64,000 bases of DNA from positions 248,001 through 312,000 of the forward strand of contig NZ_JAKIKP010000003.1 of the NCBI RefSeq assembly GCF_023284065.1. Reading direction: 5' to 3'. Below the pieces are notes generated by a model that was given only the letters and a program-made list of their open reading frames with translations, did not search any database and had not been told where the DNA came from. Below, piece by piece: positions 1 through 11,261 of this stretch (the first letter of the stretch is position 1; each line of letters opens with the position of its first letter). The stretch is from Shewanella gaetbuli. Lineage in GTDB: Bacteria; Pseudomonadota; Gammaproteobacteria; Enterobacterales; Shewanellaceae. Made by a program: the position numbers and the translations under genes.

Positions 1-486
1 AAAGATATTATGGGTGTGGCTGGATTCTTAATCGTATTCTGTTATGTATTATTCTTTATGCCTGAAGGTGGTGGATACTTCTTAGAGAAGCCTAACTTTG
101 AAGCGGCGAACCCAATGAAGACTCCGGAGCATATTGCACCTGTGTGGTACTTCACGCCATTCTACGCCATTTTACGTGCGATTCCTGATAAGTTATTAGG
201 GGTTGTCGGTATGGGACTATCAATTGCAGTATTGTTTATTTTACCTTGGTTAGACCGTTGTAAAGTGAAGTCAATTCGCTACCGTGGTTTAATCCATAAA
301 ATCAACATCACTCAGTTTACTGTGTCGTTCATCGTATTAGGTTACTTAGGTGCTGTACCAGCAACACCAACATTAACTATTGCGGCGAGAATTTTCACAC
401 TGACTTACTTTGGTTTCTTCGTAGCCCTATGGGTATACAGTAAAAATGAGAAAACGAAGCCAGTTCCAACGAGGGTGACACACTAA
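1..486 (+). CDS. petB: Cytochrome b of the bc1 complex, C-terminal part (5' end outside window)
   Basis: Open from the first base of the window, so only about the last 161 residues are present; the first in-frame ATG at 10 is internal. Cytochrome b is the membrane quinol-oxidising subunit of the cytochrome bc1 complex. Seen here: the Qo-site motif region PVWYFTPFYAILRAIP (near codons 47-62), then three hydrophobic spans. The haem-ligand histidines lie upstream and cannot be checked. The Qo tetrad reads PVWY rather than the PEWY of mitochondria and alphaproteobacteria. The TAA stop shares its last A with the petC start, so the two are translationally coupled in a petABC operon. Identification is firm from the motif and from petC next door. 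Confidence 0.95.
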   Translation, partial: KDIMGVAGFLIVFCYVLFFMPEGGGYFLEKPNFEAANPMKTPEHIAPVWYFTPFYAILRAIPDKLLGVVGMGLSIAVLFILPWLDRCKVKSIRYRGLIHKINITQFTVSFIVLGYLGAVPATPTLTIAARIFTLTYFGFFVALWVYSKNEKTKPVPTRVTH

Positions 487-1184
487 TGAAAAAGTTATTG
501 ATTGCATTAGTAACATTAGTGCCTGCTCTTGCTATGGCAGCGGGTGGAAGCAATGTTCATTTAGAAGATGCCAATGTTGATTTAAAAGATACAGCTTCAC
601 TTGAGCGTGGTTTGGATTTATTCCAACAGTATTGCTCTGGTTGTCACAGTACACAATATCAACGTTATGGTCGTGTTGCGGAAGATTTGAATATTTCTGT
701 AGATGATATGCGTAGCAAATATATGTACACCGACGCTAAAGTGGGTGACTTAATGGAAAACTCCATTCCTGAGGCCGATGCGGCTAAATGGTTTGGTGCT
801 GCGCCTCCGGATTTAACCTTAGTTGCACGTGTTCGTGGTGAAGACTGGGTTTATTCATATCTAAAAGGTTTCTACGCAGATGAAACGCGTCCATTTGGTG
901 TAAATAACTCTGTATTCCCATTAGTGGGTATGCCGCATGTTTTACAAGATCTTCAAGGTCTTGCAGTAAAACAAGCTGATGGTACTTTAGTGGCTTCAGG
1001 TGGCTCTATGAGCGCTGAAGAATACGACCAAGCTGTGCGTGATATCACTGCTTTCTTAGTTTATTCTGGTGATCCAGTTAAATTAGAGCGTGAAGCATTA
1101 GGTGGTTGGGTACTCGGATTCTTGTTTATTTTCTTCATCATTGCTTATTTGTTGAAGAAAGAATACTGGAAAGATGTGCACTAA
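486..1184 (+). CDS. petC: Cytochrome c1
   Basis: Haem c subunit that passes electrons from the Rieske protein of the bc1 complex to soluble cytochromes. The 232-residue product starts with a signal peptide (MKKLLIALVTLVPALAMAA), has one haem-binding CSGCH motif near residues 50-54 and a likely axial Met in the GMPHVL segment. It ends in a single membrane anchor (GGWVLGFLFIFFIIAYLL) followed by a short basic tail, the usual cytochrome c1 layout. The length suits a separate c1 rather than a fused b-c1. The ATG overlaps the petB stop by one base, and a strong terminator follows 38 bases after the stop. Confidence 0.96.
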   Translation: MKKLLIALVTLVPALAMAAGGSNVHLEDANVDLKDTASLERGLDLFQQYCSGCHSTQYQRYGRVAEDLNISVDDMRSKYMYTDAKVGDLMENSIPEADAAKWFGAAPPDLTLVARVRGEDWVYSYLKGFYADETRPFGVNNSVFPLVGMPHVLQDLQGLAVKQADGTLVASGGSMSAEEYDQAVRDITAFLVYSGDPVKLEREALGGWVLGFLFIFFIIAYLLKKEYWKDVH

Positions 1185-1222
1185 TATCAAATAACGGGTA
1201 AAATAGATTATCCGCGTAATGT

Positions 1223-1261
1223 AAACGAGGGGCTTTGCCCCTCGTTTGTTTTGTTTTTTTT
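1223..1261 (+). terminator. Rho-independent terminator of the petABC operon
   Basis: A perfect 11-bp stem (AAACGAGGGGC / GCCCCTCGTTT, 1223-1247) with a TTT loop is followed by a T-rich run to 1261. It separates petC from sspA. Confidence 0.9.
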
Positions 1262-1279
1262 GATTTCTGGAGGGTATAA

Positions 1280-1909
1280 ATGGCTGTTGCTGCCAACAAA
1301 CGCTCTATCATGACACTGTTTTCTGGTGCCGATGATTTATATAGCCATCAAGTGCGTATCGTATTGGCTGAGAAAGGGGTTACCGTTGATGTTTTACAGG
1401 TTGACCCAAGTGAAATGCCAGAAGATTTACTTGAAGTAAATCCATATAACTCTGTACCAACGCTAGTTGATCGTGAATTAGTGTTATATGAGTCTCGTAT
1501 CATTATGGAATACTTGGACGAGCGCTTCCCGCACCCACCACTTATGCCTGTTTACCCTGTATCTCGTGGCCAAAGCCGTTTGATGATGCACCGTATCGAT
1601 ACTGACTGGTATGTACTAGTTGATCGAATCCGTAAAGGTGATCGTGCTGATGCTGCTCGTAAAGAGTTAACCGACAGTTTAGTGGCTTTAGCACCTGTAT
1701 TTGCTGAAATGCCTTTCTTCATGAGTGAAGAATTTGGCTTAGCTGATTGCTACTTAGGCCCATTATTATGGCGTCTTCCAGTACTGGGCATTAACCTAGA
1801 CCCGCGTACTTCAAAAGAGATCAGCGCTTACATGACTCGTATATTTGAGCGTGAGTCATTTAAAGCATCATTAACAGAGGCTGAGCGCGAAATGCGCATG
1901 GGTATGTAA
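1280..1909 (+). CDS. sspA: Stringent starvation protein A
   Basis: RNA-polymerase-associated protein with a glutathione S-transferase fold, known in enterobacteria for stationary-phase and acid-stress transcription. The 209-residue product has the thioredoxin-like N-terminal half (VRIVLAEKGV, then NPYNSVPTLVDRELVLYES, the GST-type proline and Glu-Ser region) and a helical C-terminal half. Length matches E. coli SspA. A GGAGG ribosome binding site at 1269-1273 sits 6 bases before the ATG. The stop overlaps the sspB start, giving the classic sspAB pair. Lying downstream of petABC is typical of gammaproteobacteria. Confidence 0.95.
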   Translation: MAVAANKRSIMTLFSGADDLYSHQVRIVLAEKGVTVDVLQVDPSEMPEDLLEVNPYNSVPTLVDRELVLYESRIIMEYLDERFPHPPLMPVYPVSRGQSRLMMHRIDTDWYVLVDRIRKGDRADAARKELTDSLVALAPVFAEMPFFMSEEFGLADCYLGPLLWRLPVLGINLDPRTSKEISAYMTRIFERESFKASLTEAEREMRMGM

Positions 1910-2358
1910 TGAAAACCATTACTCCGAATCGTCCTTATTTATTGCGAGCTTATTTTGAGTGGTTGATGGATAACCACTTAACACCGCATGTAGTTGTTGA
2001 TGCTTTTGTTGAGGGGACTCAAGTTCCACAACAGTTTGTTAAAGATGGACAAATTGTTTTAAACATTAGCACTGGTGCGGTAGTTAATCTGCAAATGAAT
2101 AATGATGCTGTTGAATTTAGCGCTCGTTTTGGCGGTGTGCCACAACAAGTCTATTTACCAATGGCGTCAATTATTGCAATTTATGCTCGTGAAAACGGTG
2201 CTGGTACTGTTTTTGACATGGAAGATGCTTACTCTGTTGAAGAGGCTTCAACTCCAGCGTCAGGATTATCACCAGTAGAAGCTTCTGAAAAGGCGACTAC
2301 AACGAAACCAGTTGATGATAAGCCAAAACGTAAAAGTCATCTTACCGTTGTAAAATAG
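1909..2358 (+). CDS. sspB: ClpXP protease specificity-enhancing factor SspB
   Basis: Adaptor that hands ssrA-tagged proteins to ClpXP. The 149-residue product shows the conserved N-terminal substrate-binding domain (RPYLLRAYFEWLMDNHLTPH, NISTGAVVNLQM, ISFSARFGG-like IEFSARFGG segment read here as VEFSARFGG). A low-complexity linker follows, then a short basic C-terminal tail (KPKRKSHLTVVK) that corresponds to the ClpX-binding peptide of the family. Start ATG overlaps the sspA stop by one base, so expression is coupled to sspA. A terminator follows. Confidence 0.95.
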   Translation: MKTITPNRPYLLRAYFEWLMDNHLTPHVVVDAFVEGTQVPQQFVKDGQIVLNISTGAVVNLQMNNDAVEFSARFGGVPQQVYLPMASIIAIYARENGAGTVFDMEDAYSVEEASTPASGLSPVEASEKATTTKPVDDKPKRKSHLTVVK

Positions 2359-2380
2359 GCAATATAAGGTCTATCAGAAA

Positions 2381-2403
2381 CCAGCCTAAAGGCTGGTTTT
2401 TTA
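2381..2403 (+). terminator. Terminator of sspAB
   Basis: The stem CCAGCC / GGCTGG with a TAAA loop (2381-2396) is followed by a run of six T. It lies 22 bases after the sspB stop. Confidence 0.85.
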
Positions 2404-2425
2404 ATGGGCACAATGTGGAATCACT

Positions 2426-2998
2426 ATGTTGTTAATGATTGATAATTACGACTCATTTACGTTTAATTTGGTGCAGTACTTTCAAGCGCTAGGTGAAGAG
2501 GTTGTCGTAAAACGCAATGATGAAATAACCCTTGAACAAATAGAGCAACTCTCTCCCTCACACTTGATTATCTCTCCTGGTCCATGCTCTCCAAATGAGG
2601 CGGGTATATCGCTTGAGGCTATTCAATATTTTGCAGGTAAACTGCCAATTTTAGGTGTTTGCTTAGGTCATCAAGCAATAGCTCAGGTTTATGGGGCAAA
2701 TGTGATTCGTGCTAAAAGAGTGATGCATGGAAAAACCAGTGTTATTAAGCATACGGCAGAACGTTTATTTGATGGATTAAATCAACCTTTAACGGTCACT
2801 AGATACCATTCACTATTAATTGATGATGTTCCTAATAACTTTGTATTAGATGCTTGGTATGATGATCCTGTTCATGGGCTAGAGATTATGGCGATGAGTC
2901 ATAAATACTTGCCTATTTTTAGTGTGCAATTTCATCCAGAAGCAATATTAACTGAGCAAGGTCACGAGTTATTAGCTAATTTTTTGGCACATAAATAA
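2426..2998 (+). CDS. pabA: Aminodeoxychorismate synthase glutaminase component (PabA/TrpG family)
   Basis: Class I glutamine amidotransferase that supplies ammonia to PabB (p-aminobenzoate, folate synthesis) or TrpE. The 190-residue product has the family N-terminus MLLMIDNYDSFTFNLVQYF, the nucleophile-elbow Cys in GVCLGHQAI (about residues 77-85) and the His-Glu pair in QFHPEAI near residue 170. It stands alone without trpE or pabB, which favours PabA, but the same subunit can serve both pathways and the sequence cannot settle this. The ATG at 2426 is chosen for the conserved start; a second Met at codon 4 is possible. Confidence 0.88.
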   Translation: MLLMIDNYDSFTFNLVQYFQALGEEVVVKRNDEITLEQIEQLSPSHLIISPGPCSPNEAGISLEAIQYFAGKLPILGVCLGHQAIAQVYGANVIRAKRVMHGKTSVIKHTAERLFDGLNQPLTVTRYHSLLIDDVPNNFVLDAWYDDPVHGLEIMAMSHKYLPIFSVQFHPEAILTEQGHELLANFLAHK

Positions 2999-3115
2999 AC
3001 ATTTTTAAAAGTTTCCATTAACTGTTACAACTTTCTTGATATTTCTTCGCGAAATATTTACCACATTTATGCTATAAAGTACCCCTAAAATAATAACATT
3101 GAAATAGGGATTTTT

Positions 3116-5626
3116 ATGACTGGTTTTGCGATCACTTCTCCTGCCATTATTCGTCGTTTTGCTTTTAGTGCTATCACATTAGCATTACTGAGTGGCTGTA
3201 GTTCGACAGATCATGCTGTGCAACCAACTGAAACAGTGACCAACGAATCTAGTGTTCAAGTGACTCTTGCTCAACCCCCTAAAGCTGAGCAGCCTTTAAC
3301 ACTTAATCAAATTATGGCTAATCCAGATTGGATGGGGATCTTTGCTCAAGGTGCTTATTGGAGTGATGATAGCCAAGCTATTTATTTTAGTCGACAAGCG
3401 CACCAAGCACCCACCCGTGATTATTACAAGCAGGGTATTCAACAAAATACTGCCGAAAAACTTTCACTTGATCAGTTGCATTTAGCCGATCAAAAAAACG
3501 CGGTGTTGAATTTGGATAAAAGCAAGAAAGCCTATATTTATCAGGGTAACCTATTTGTAAAAGATTTAACTACGGCCACCATTAAGCAGATCACCAAACA
3601 AAACCAAGCTATAGATGGAGTACGTTTTTTAAGTAACGGTGATATTGCTTATTGGCAAGGTAATAATATTTTCCGTTTACATCAATCTAGTGGTCTTATC
3701 GAGCAATTAGCTAGCATTCAAATGGCTAATAAGCCTGAGCAAATTCAAGAGCCAAACACTTATCTTGCCAAGCAGCAGCATCGACTCATTAACTATGTTG
3801 CTATGCAGCATGATAATGCTAAAGCCAAACAAGAGTATACTAAGCAACTTGCTGCAGTGGATCCAAGTTTTGCTGCTAAAACATGGTATTTGGGTGACAG
3901 TGAAGTCGTTTCTGAACTCAGCCTATCTTCTGATGGCCAATATGCTTTATTAGCGTTGACTGACAAAAATTATTCGTGGCGTTCAGAGCACGACATTATG
4001 CCAAACTATCTTGGTAAAGACGGCTATGTAGATGCAGTTCCAGCTAGAGCAAGAGTGGCTGAAGATAAATTTCCAGGACAGAGACTGGTTTTATTAGATT
4101 TAACAAATCATGTTAAAAAAGACATCACCATCGAAGGCTTAACGGGTTTTGATGAAGATGTCCTTGCCAGTGTAAAGCAAGAGAATGCTGCTGCAAAAGG
4201 TGAAACCTATCAAAGTGAAAAGTCGCCTAGATTGATTCAATTAATGCAAGATTGGGGATGGAGCCAAAGTGCTATCCAATGGCATCCAACTGAGAACAAA
4301 TTATTGGTGATGATTGAAGCGGTGGATAATAAAGACCGCTGGATTGCCTCTGTTGACTTAGATAAAGGCACATTGGTTACAGAGCATAGACTGCATGACG
4401 ATGCTTGGGTTAACTACTCCTATAACCAATACGGTTGGTTACCTAATAGTGATAGTTTTTACTTCTTATCTGAGCAATCAGGCTATTCGCATTTATACCT
4501 AAAACAGCTTGGCGGAGAGACTCGTGCACTGACCGAGGGCGAGTTTGTCGTTGATGAAGTGACATTATCCCCAGAAGGTACGCATTTTGTGTATCGCGCT
4601 AACCCTGATCATCCAGGTAGTTTTAATATTTATCGTACAGAAATCGCTACGGGTAAAACTGAGCAGCTGACTAACTGGTTTGGCATGTTATCTTATGAGT
4701 TGAGTCCTGATGGCAAGTCACTTTTATTAAATGCTTCTTCTTCTATCCAGCCTAACGAGCTTTATGTTCAACCTATTGGCGGTGAAATTAAGCAGCTGAC
4801 AGATTACACCAGTAATGCGTTTAAAGAATATGCATGGCAAGCACCAAAGGTAGTTGCGGTACCGTCAAATCACGGCGCGGGCGAAGTGTACGCCAGAGTT
4901 TATTTACCAGAAGGTTTTGATGCCGAAGCAGCTGATAAATACCCCGCAGTTATTTTCAACCATGGCGCTGGTTATCTACAAAATGCTCATTATGGTTTCT
5001 CTGTTTATTTCAGAGAGTTTATGTTTCATAACATGCTGACACAACGTGGTTATGTCGTAATGGACATGGATTACCGTGGGTCAAGTGGTTACGGACGTGA
5101 TTGGAGAACAGCGATTTATCGCAATATGGGCACACCAGAAGTAGAAGATTTAAAAGATGGCGTTGCTTGGATGGCGAAAAATGTCAATGTTGATGCTGGT
5201 AAAGTGGGCACTTATGGTGGTTCATACGGTGGTTTCTTAACCTTTATGGCATTGTTTAACGAACCTGAGTTATTCCAAGCTGGTGCAGCATTAAGGCCTG
5301 TTACAGACTGGGCTCATTATAATGCGCCTTACACATCTAACATATTAAATACTCCAGATGTTGACCCTATCGCTTATGAAAGAAGTTCGCCAATAGAGTT
5401 TGCTCAAGGTCTTGAAAAGCCGTTATTAATTATGAGTGGTGTATTAGATGATAATGTCTTTTTTCAAGACAGTGTTCGCTTGGTACAACGTTTAATCGAA
5501 CTGGAAAAACCGATGTTTGAAACTGCCATATATCCGGTAGAACCTCATGGTTTCAAGCAGCCCTCTAGTTGGTTAGATGAATATCGTCGAATTTATAAGT
5601 TATTTGAACAAGAGTTAAAAAAGTAA
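3116..5626 (+). CDS. S9 family prolyl oligopeptidase (dipeptidyl-peptidase IV type), putative lipoprotein
   Basis: Serine peptidase that would cleave peptides on the periplasmic or outer face of the envelope. The N-terminus carries a basic region, a hydrophobic stretch and a lipobox (LLSGC, Cys near residue 28), so it is probably a lipoprotein. Residues of about 60-560 look like the beta-propeller of the DPP-IV group. The C-terminal alpha/beta-hydrolase domain shows the full triad: Ser703 in GTYGGSYGG, Asp778 in SGVLDDNV and His811 in VEPHGF. Length (836) is usual for the family. The gene is monocistronic, with a strong hairpin terminator after the stop. Substrate range cannot be read from sequence. 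Confidence 0.9.
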   Translation: MTGFAITSPAIIRRFAFSAITLALLSGCSSTDHAVQPTETVTNESSVQVTLAQPPKAEQPLTLNQIMANPDWMGIFAQGAYWSDDSQAIYFSRQAHQAPTRDYYKQGIQQNTAEKLSLDQLHLADQKNAVLNLDKSKKAYIYQGNLFVKDLTTATIKQITKQNQAIDGVRFLSNGDIAYWQGNNIFRLHQSSGLIEQLASIQMANKPEQIQEPNTYLAKQQHRLINYVAMQHDNAKAKQEYTKQLAAVDPSFAAKTWYLGDSEVVSELSLSSDGQYALLALTDKNYSWRSEHDIMPNYLGKDGYVDAVPARARVAEDKFPGQRLVLLDLTNHVKKDITIEGLTGFDEDVLASVKQENAAAKGETYQSEKSPRLIQLMQDWGWSQSAIQWHPTENKLLVMIEAVDNKDRWIASVDLDKGTLVTEHRLHDDAWVNYSYNQYGWLPNSDSFYFLSEQSGYSHLYLKQLGGETRALTEGEFVVDEVTLSPEGTHFVYRANPDHPGSFNIYRTEIATGKTEQLTNWFGMLSYELSPDGKSLLLNASSSIQPNELYVQPIGGEIKQLTDYTSNAFKEYAWQAPKVVAVPSNHGAGEVYARVYLPEGFDAEAADKYPAVIFNHGAGYLQNAHYGFSVYFREFMFHNMLTQRGYVVMDMDYRGSSGYGRDWRTAIYRNMGTPEVEDLKDGVAWMAKNVNVDAGKVGTYGGSYGGFLTFMALFNEPELFQAGAALRPVTDWAHYNAPYTSNILNTPDVDPIAYERSSPIEFAQGLEKPLLIMSGVLDDNVFFQDSVRLVQRLIELEKPMFETAIYPVEPHGFKQPSSWLDEYRRIYKLFEQELKK

Positions 5627-5641
5627 TTCAATAGCTGTCAG

Positions 5642-5672
5642 TATGGCTTCCTTTGGGAAGCCATAATTTTTA
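5642..5672 (+). terminator. Terminator of the S9 peptidase gene
   Basis: A perfect 10-bp stem TATGGCTTCC / GGAAGCCATA with a TTTG loop (5642-5665) is followed by an A/T tail containing five T. Confidence 0.85.
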
Positions 5673-5748
5673 TGATAGTTATGGGTATCACTTTAATAAT
5701 ATTTAACCTCAAGAACATCTCAACTTCAATAATACAAGGATTAAATGC

Positions 5749-6891
5749 GTGGCAGTATCAATAGCAGGCGGCGTTCGCCCGGGAAAGTTAATTGAAGTTG
5801 AGCGTCGGTTATATAAACATCTTATTGTGGGTAAACATAAAGTTGCAGCAATGGAAGATGACGCTAATGAAAAACTTGAGCAAGATGTTAATAAACTGGA
5901 TATTGAGCGCCAAGCGATAAAACTTCGATTAGAAAAGCAGGCGCAAGCTCAAGCCACTTTTAAGGCGATATCAAATCAACTGACCAGTACCGTCAATAAC
6001 ACCTTAGAGCATCAATTAGCCGCGCCTAATAGCTTGTTAAGTAATTGCGGCATTACTGAAAACCAAATTTTATTGCTGAACTTAATGTTGGCAGCAGACC
6101 CGAATTTAAATCGAATTCGGCCTTTAATCGCAAGTATTTCTTGGTTAAGCCGTGATTTAACAACGTTAATAAATAGCCCTGCATCAAAGCACAGAAGGCC
6201 TAAAAGTGGTGATGTTCAGGTCACTGATATCAAGTTAATTTTAAACTACATTGGTATAGAAAACTTACGTTTATTATTACCTTATTTTTGTTTGCGTAAC
6301 TGGTTACCTACGGGTCACGCTAATTTACTATGGACTGGTCGAAAGCTATGGCGCTATAGCATGATCACTGCGATAGCTGCTAAAACTTTGGCTGGATTAC
6401 ACAACAGGCCTATATCTTTAAGTTATACCTGTGCTTTACTAAATCAGATGGGGACGTCAATTATTTTAAATAATAGTGCCATCATATTTGAAACTCATTG
6501 GGGAACATGGCTTAGAGAAGCAAGCCATAGCCGCGAAAAAGAAGTTTATGATGCTGTTATGGCAACTGAATACCCCGCTGAGCAGGTATTTAACCATGTG
6601 ATGAATAAAGGTCATCGTTTAAATTGGCAGTTACTTGAGCAACTCGATTTTAAAGACAGTGACATTACCAAAGTGTTAAAGGAGTTAGATACGGCTTCAC
6701 ATTTTAGCCAACTTTCTACAGATGCGGCCATTGTCGCAAAAGCCAGCTGCTTTGCTAAAATTATTTTATTGGAAGAGTATCAATTGATTGACCCTCAAGA
6801 GCGTAAACTGATGCTCGATTATTATGAATTTACTCAACAAGAAGTTATTCGCCTAAAAGCACAAAACTATCGCAAACTTGATTTAACCTGA
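5749..6891 (+). CDS. HDOD domain protein
   Basis: Putative signalling protein of the HDOD group, a relative of HD phosphohydrolases that usually lacks the metal-binding HD residues. A GTG start at 5749 is chosen because AAGGA lies 8 bases upstream and the nearby ATG at 5745 leads straight into a stop. Residues 30-70 are charged and probably coiled coil. Residues of about 75-330 fit HDOD: a stretch with ASISWLSRDLTTLIN, the VTDIKLILNYIGIENLRLLL segment and the CALLNQMGTSIIL helix. No GGDEF, EAL or receiver domain is attached. The partner and output are unknown; some HDOD proteins affect c-di-GMP signalling or motility, but nothing here says so. Confidence 0.75.
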   Translation: MAVSIAGGVRPGKLIEVERRLYKHLIVGKHKVAAMEDDANEKLEQDVNKLDIERQAIKLRLEKQAQAQATFKAISNQLTSTVNNTLEHQLAAPNSLLSNCGITENQILLLNLMLAADPNLNRIRPLIASISWLSRDLTTLINSPASKHRRPKSGDVQVTDIKLILNYIGIENLRLLLPYFCLRNWLPTGHANLLWTGRKLWRYSMITAIAAKTLAGLHNRPISLSYTCALLNQMGTSIILNNSAIIFETHWGTWLREASHSREKEVYDAVMATEYPAEQVFNHVMNKGHRLNWQLLEQLDFKDSDITKVLKELDTASHFSQLSTDAAIVAKASCFAKIILLEEYQLIDPQERKLMLDYYEFTQQEVIRLKAQNYRKLDLT

Positions 6892-8558
<1,667 letters not shown>

Positions 8559-8564
8559 TACATT

Positions 8565-8592
8565 AAAAGCACAGCTAAGCTGTGCTTTTTTT
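8565..8592 (+). terminator. Terminator between argD/astC and astA
   Basis: A perfect 11-bp stem AAAAGCACAGC / GCTGTGCTTTT (8565-8589) with a TAA loop is followed by more T. Partial read-through would make astA and astD expression lower than that of the aminotransferase. Confidence 0.85.
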
Positions 8593-8663
8593 GTTTGGGT
8601 AAGTGCTTGGTGAAACGTTAATTTTATTTTCGTTTTAGGCCCAAGCACATCAAGGAGAATTAG

Positions 8664-9683
8664 ATGTTAATCATACGTCCAATCCGTGCAAGCGATTATG
8701 AAGCACTTTACAGTATTGCTGTTGAGTCAGGTCACGGATTCACTTCTTTACCAGTAAATGAAGAGTTACTGCGTTCAAAGATTGCTAGGGCTGAAGCATC
8801 CTTTACTAAAAACGTTGATACCCCTTTTGACGAAGGCTATTTAATGGTACTTGAAGACACCACAACAAACGAAGTGGTGGGGACTTGTGGTATTGAAGCG
8901 GCTGTCGGAATGGAAGATGCCTTTTATCACTACCGACTCGGCACAGAGGTTTATCATTCAAAGCAAATTGCTGTACGCAATGAGGTTGAAACATTAACGC
9001 TTTGCCATGATTACACGGGTGCGGCTGAATTGTGTACTTTGTTTTTAAAAGATGCTTATCGCCAAGGCAATAATGGCCGCATGTTATCTCGCTCAAGATT
9101 TTTATTTTTAGCTCAACATGAGCATCGTTTTGGCAAAACCGTTATCGCTGAAATGCGTGGTGTTAGCGATGCAAAAGGTGATTCACCATTTTATGAATGG
9201 CTACAAAAATATTTTCTAGGTATCGACTTTGTTGAAGCAGATTATTTATCTGGTTTAGGTAAAAAAGCCTTTATGGCAGAAATGATGCCAAGAAGTCCTG
9301 TGTATGTGTGCATGTTACCGCAAAAGGCACAAGATGTTATTGGTGAGGTGCATCAAAACACCAAGCCCGCATTAAGATTACTACAGGCTGAAGGCTTTAA
9401 GTTTAGAAACTACGTCGATATTTTTGATGGTGGTCCAACGGTTGAGTGTGGCTTAAATGAAATTAAGTCAGTTAAACGTAGCCGCTTGTTGACTGTTGAA
9501 GTTGGCACCATGCCAGATTGTGACAGCCAATATATTATTTCAAATACTCTGTTAGCAGACTACCGCGCAACCGCGGCACACTTGTCTGTTTCAGACGATC
9601 TAGACTCGGTCATATTATCCCCTGAACTCGCAAAAAATCTAAAAATTAATTCAGGTGATAAGTGCCGCGTGTTAGCACTTTAG
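8664..9683 (+). CDS. astA: Arginine N-succinyltransferase
   Basis: First enzyme of the arginine succinyltransferase pathway: succinyl-CoA plus L-arginine gives N2-succinylarginine. The 339-residue product has the family start MLIIRPIRASDYEALYSIA and the segments HYRLGTEVYHSKQIAVRNEV, GRMLSRSRFLFLAQH, EMMPRSPVYVCMLP and AEGFKFRNYVDIFDGGPTVE, typical of AstA. A ribosome binding site AAGGAG precedes the ATG. astD follows after 9 bases. astB and astE are not in this window, so the pathway must be completed elsewhere. Confidence 0.95.
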   Translation: MLIIRPIRASDYEALYSIAVESGHGFTSLPVNEELLRSKIARAEASFTKNVDTPFDEGYLMVLEDTTTNEVVGTCGIEAAVGMEDAFYHYRLGTEVYHSKQIAVRNEVETLTLCHDYTGAAELCTLFLKDAYRQGNNGRMLSRSRFLFLAQHEHRFGKTVIAEMRGVSDAKGDSPFYEWLQKYFLGIDFVEADYLSGLGKKAFMAEMMPRSPVYVCMLPQKAQDVIGEVHQNTKPALRLLQAEGFKFRNYVDIFDGGPTVECGLNEIKSVKRSRLLTVEVGTMPDCDSQYIISNTLLADYRATAAHLSVSDDLDSVILSPELAKNLKINSGDKCRVLAL

Positions 9684-9692
9684 GAGCATTAA

Positions 9693-11153
9693 ATGACTCA
9701 ATTTATTAAAGGACAATGGCTTGAAGGTAACGGCCATTCTATTCAATCAAAAAACCCAGCCAATGGTGAAGTGATTTGGCAAGGTAATACTGCCACCGCC
9801 ACTCAAGTGAACGATGCGGTTAATGCGGCCAGAGCTGCTCAGTTTGATTGGTTTATGTTGGGCTATGATGCTCGTTTAGCCATTGTAGAAGCATACCGAG
9901 CACAGTTAGAGGCTCATAAAGACTTAATTGCCGAAACCATTGCACAAGAAACCGGTAAACCTCAATGGGAAACCGCCACTGAAGCCGGTGCGATGATAGG
10001 TAAAATTGCGCTATCAGCTAAAGCTCATGACAAGCGCACTGGCACTGAAACCAATGATTTACCAGCTGGTCGAGCAGTACTGCGTCATAAGCCTCATGGT
10101 GTTGTTGCGGTATTTGGCCCATATAATTTTCCAGGTCATTTACCCAATGGCCATATCGTACCTGCTTTATTGGCTGGTAATACCGTGGTATTTAAGCCCT
10201 CAGAATTAACGCCTAAAGTGGCTGAGTTAATGCTGCAATGTTGGCAAAAAGCGGGTCTGCCACAAGGCGTCATTAACTTAGTGCAAGGTGAAGTGGAAAC
10301 CGGCAAGGCTTTAGCATCTCATCCTCAAATTGATGGGCTTTTCTTTACAGGAAGTTCACGTACTGGGCATTTATTACATCAACAATATGCGGGTCATCCT
10401 GGAAAGATATTAGCGTTAGAAATGGGCGGCAATAATCCGCTTATTGTTAAAGGCATTAGTGATATTAAAGCGGCTGTGCATGAAATTATTCAGTCAGCTT
10501 ATATTTCTTCAGGTCAACGTTGTACTTGTGCTCGCCGTTTATATGTTGAAAAAGGCGAGCAGGGCGATGCGTTAATTGCTGAGTTAGTTAACGCAATTAA
10601 GCAAATTAAAGTCGGCCCTTGGAATAGCCAGCCACAACCGTTCATGGGATCTATGATTTCTGAGTCGGCAGCGTTAGGCATGGTTGCTGCTCAAGCAACA
10701 CTTCAGTCTTTAGGCGGCGAATCTATTATTGAGTTAACTCAGCTAGCTTCAGGCACAGGTTTAGTGACTCCAGGTCTAATTGATGTCACTAAGATTGAGT
10801 CATTACCTGACGATGAATATTTCGGCCCACTGCTGCAATTAGTACGTTATAGCGAGTTTGATGAAGCTATTCGTTTAGCCAATGATACTCGATATGGTTT
10901 ATCGGCAGGATTACTAGCCGACAGCCGTGATGATTACGACTACTTCTTAGCCCGCATTAGAGCCGGTATTGTCAATTGGAATAAGCAAATTACTGGCGCG
11001 TCAGGTGCGGCGCCTTTTGGTGGTGTAGGAGCATCAGGCAACCATCGAGCTAGCGCATTCTACGCTGCTGATTATTGTGCTTACCCAGTGGCATCAATGG
11101 AAGCTGATTCAGTCAATTTACCTGCAAGCTTAAGCCCAGGTTTATCTATTTAA
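9693..11153 (+). CDS. astD: N-succinylglutamate 5-semialdehyde dehydrogenase
   Basis: NAD-dependent aldehyde dehydrogenase that oxidises succinylglutamate semialdehyde to succinylglutamate, step four of the Ast pathway. The 486-residue product shows the ALDH signatures: Asn in [16 protein letters not shown], the NAD-binding FFTGSSRTG, the general-base Glu243 in LEMGGNNP and the nucleophile Cys277 in [11 protein letters not shown]. The family-specific [20 protein letters not shown] stretch is present. It lies 9 bases after astA and is surely cotranscribed with it. Length is normal. Confidence 0.95.
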   Translation: MTQFIKGQWLEGNGHSIQSKNPANGEVIWQGNTATATQVNDAVNAARAAQFDWFMLGYDARLAIVEAYRAQLEAHKDLIAETIAQETGKPQWETATEAGAMIGKIALSAKAHDKRTGTETNDLPAGRAVLRHKPHGVVAVFGPYNFPGHLPNGHIVPALLAGNTVVFKPSELTPKVAELMLQCWQKAGLPQGVINLVQGEVETGKALASHPQIDGLFFTGSSRTGHLLHQQYAGHPGKILALEMGGNNPLIVKGISDIKAAVHEIIQSAYISSGQRCTCARRLYVEKGEQGDALIAELVNAIKQIKVGPWNSQPQPFMGSMISESAALGMVAAQATLQSLGGESIIELTQLASGTGLVTPGLIDVTKIESLPDDEYFGPLLQLVRYSEFDEAIRLANDTRYGLSAGLLADSRDDYDYFLARIRAGIVNWNKQITGASGAAPFGGVGASGNHRASAFYAADYCAYPVASMEADSVNLPASLSPGLSI

Positions 11154-11261
11154 CCTGAATTCAGGATAATAACTTGGCACAGTGCAAACTATGTCAAACA
11201 GGGTGATTATTTTGTACTGGCTGTTTAAAGCAGCCAGCGCTAATTTTAGAAGGATTTAACA

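Noticed and set aside
11154..11165. CCTGAATTCAGG palindrome after astD as a terminator
   Set aside because: The two halves meet without a loop and no T-run follows.
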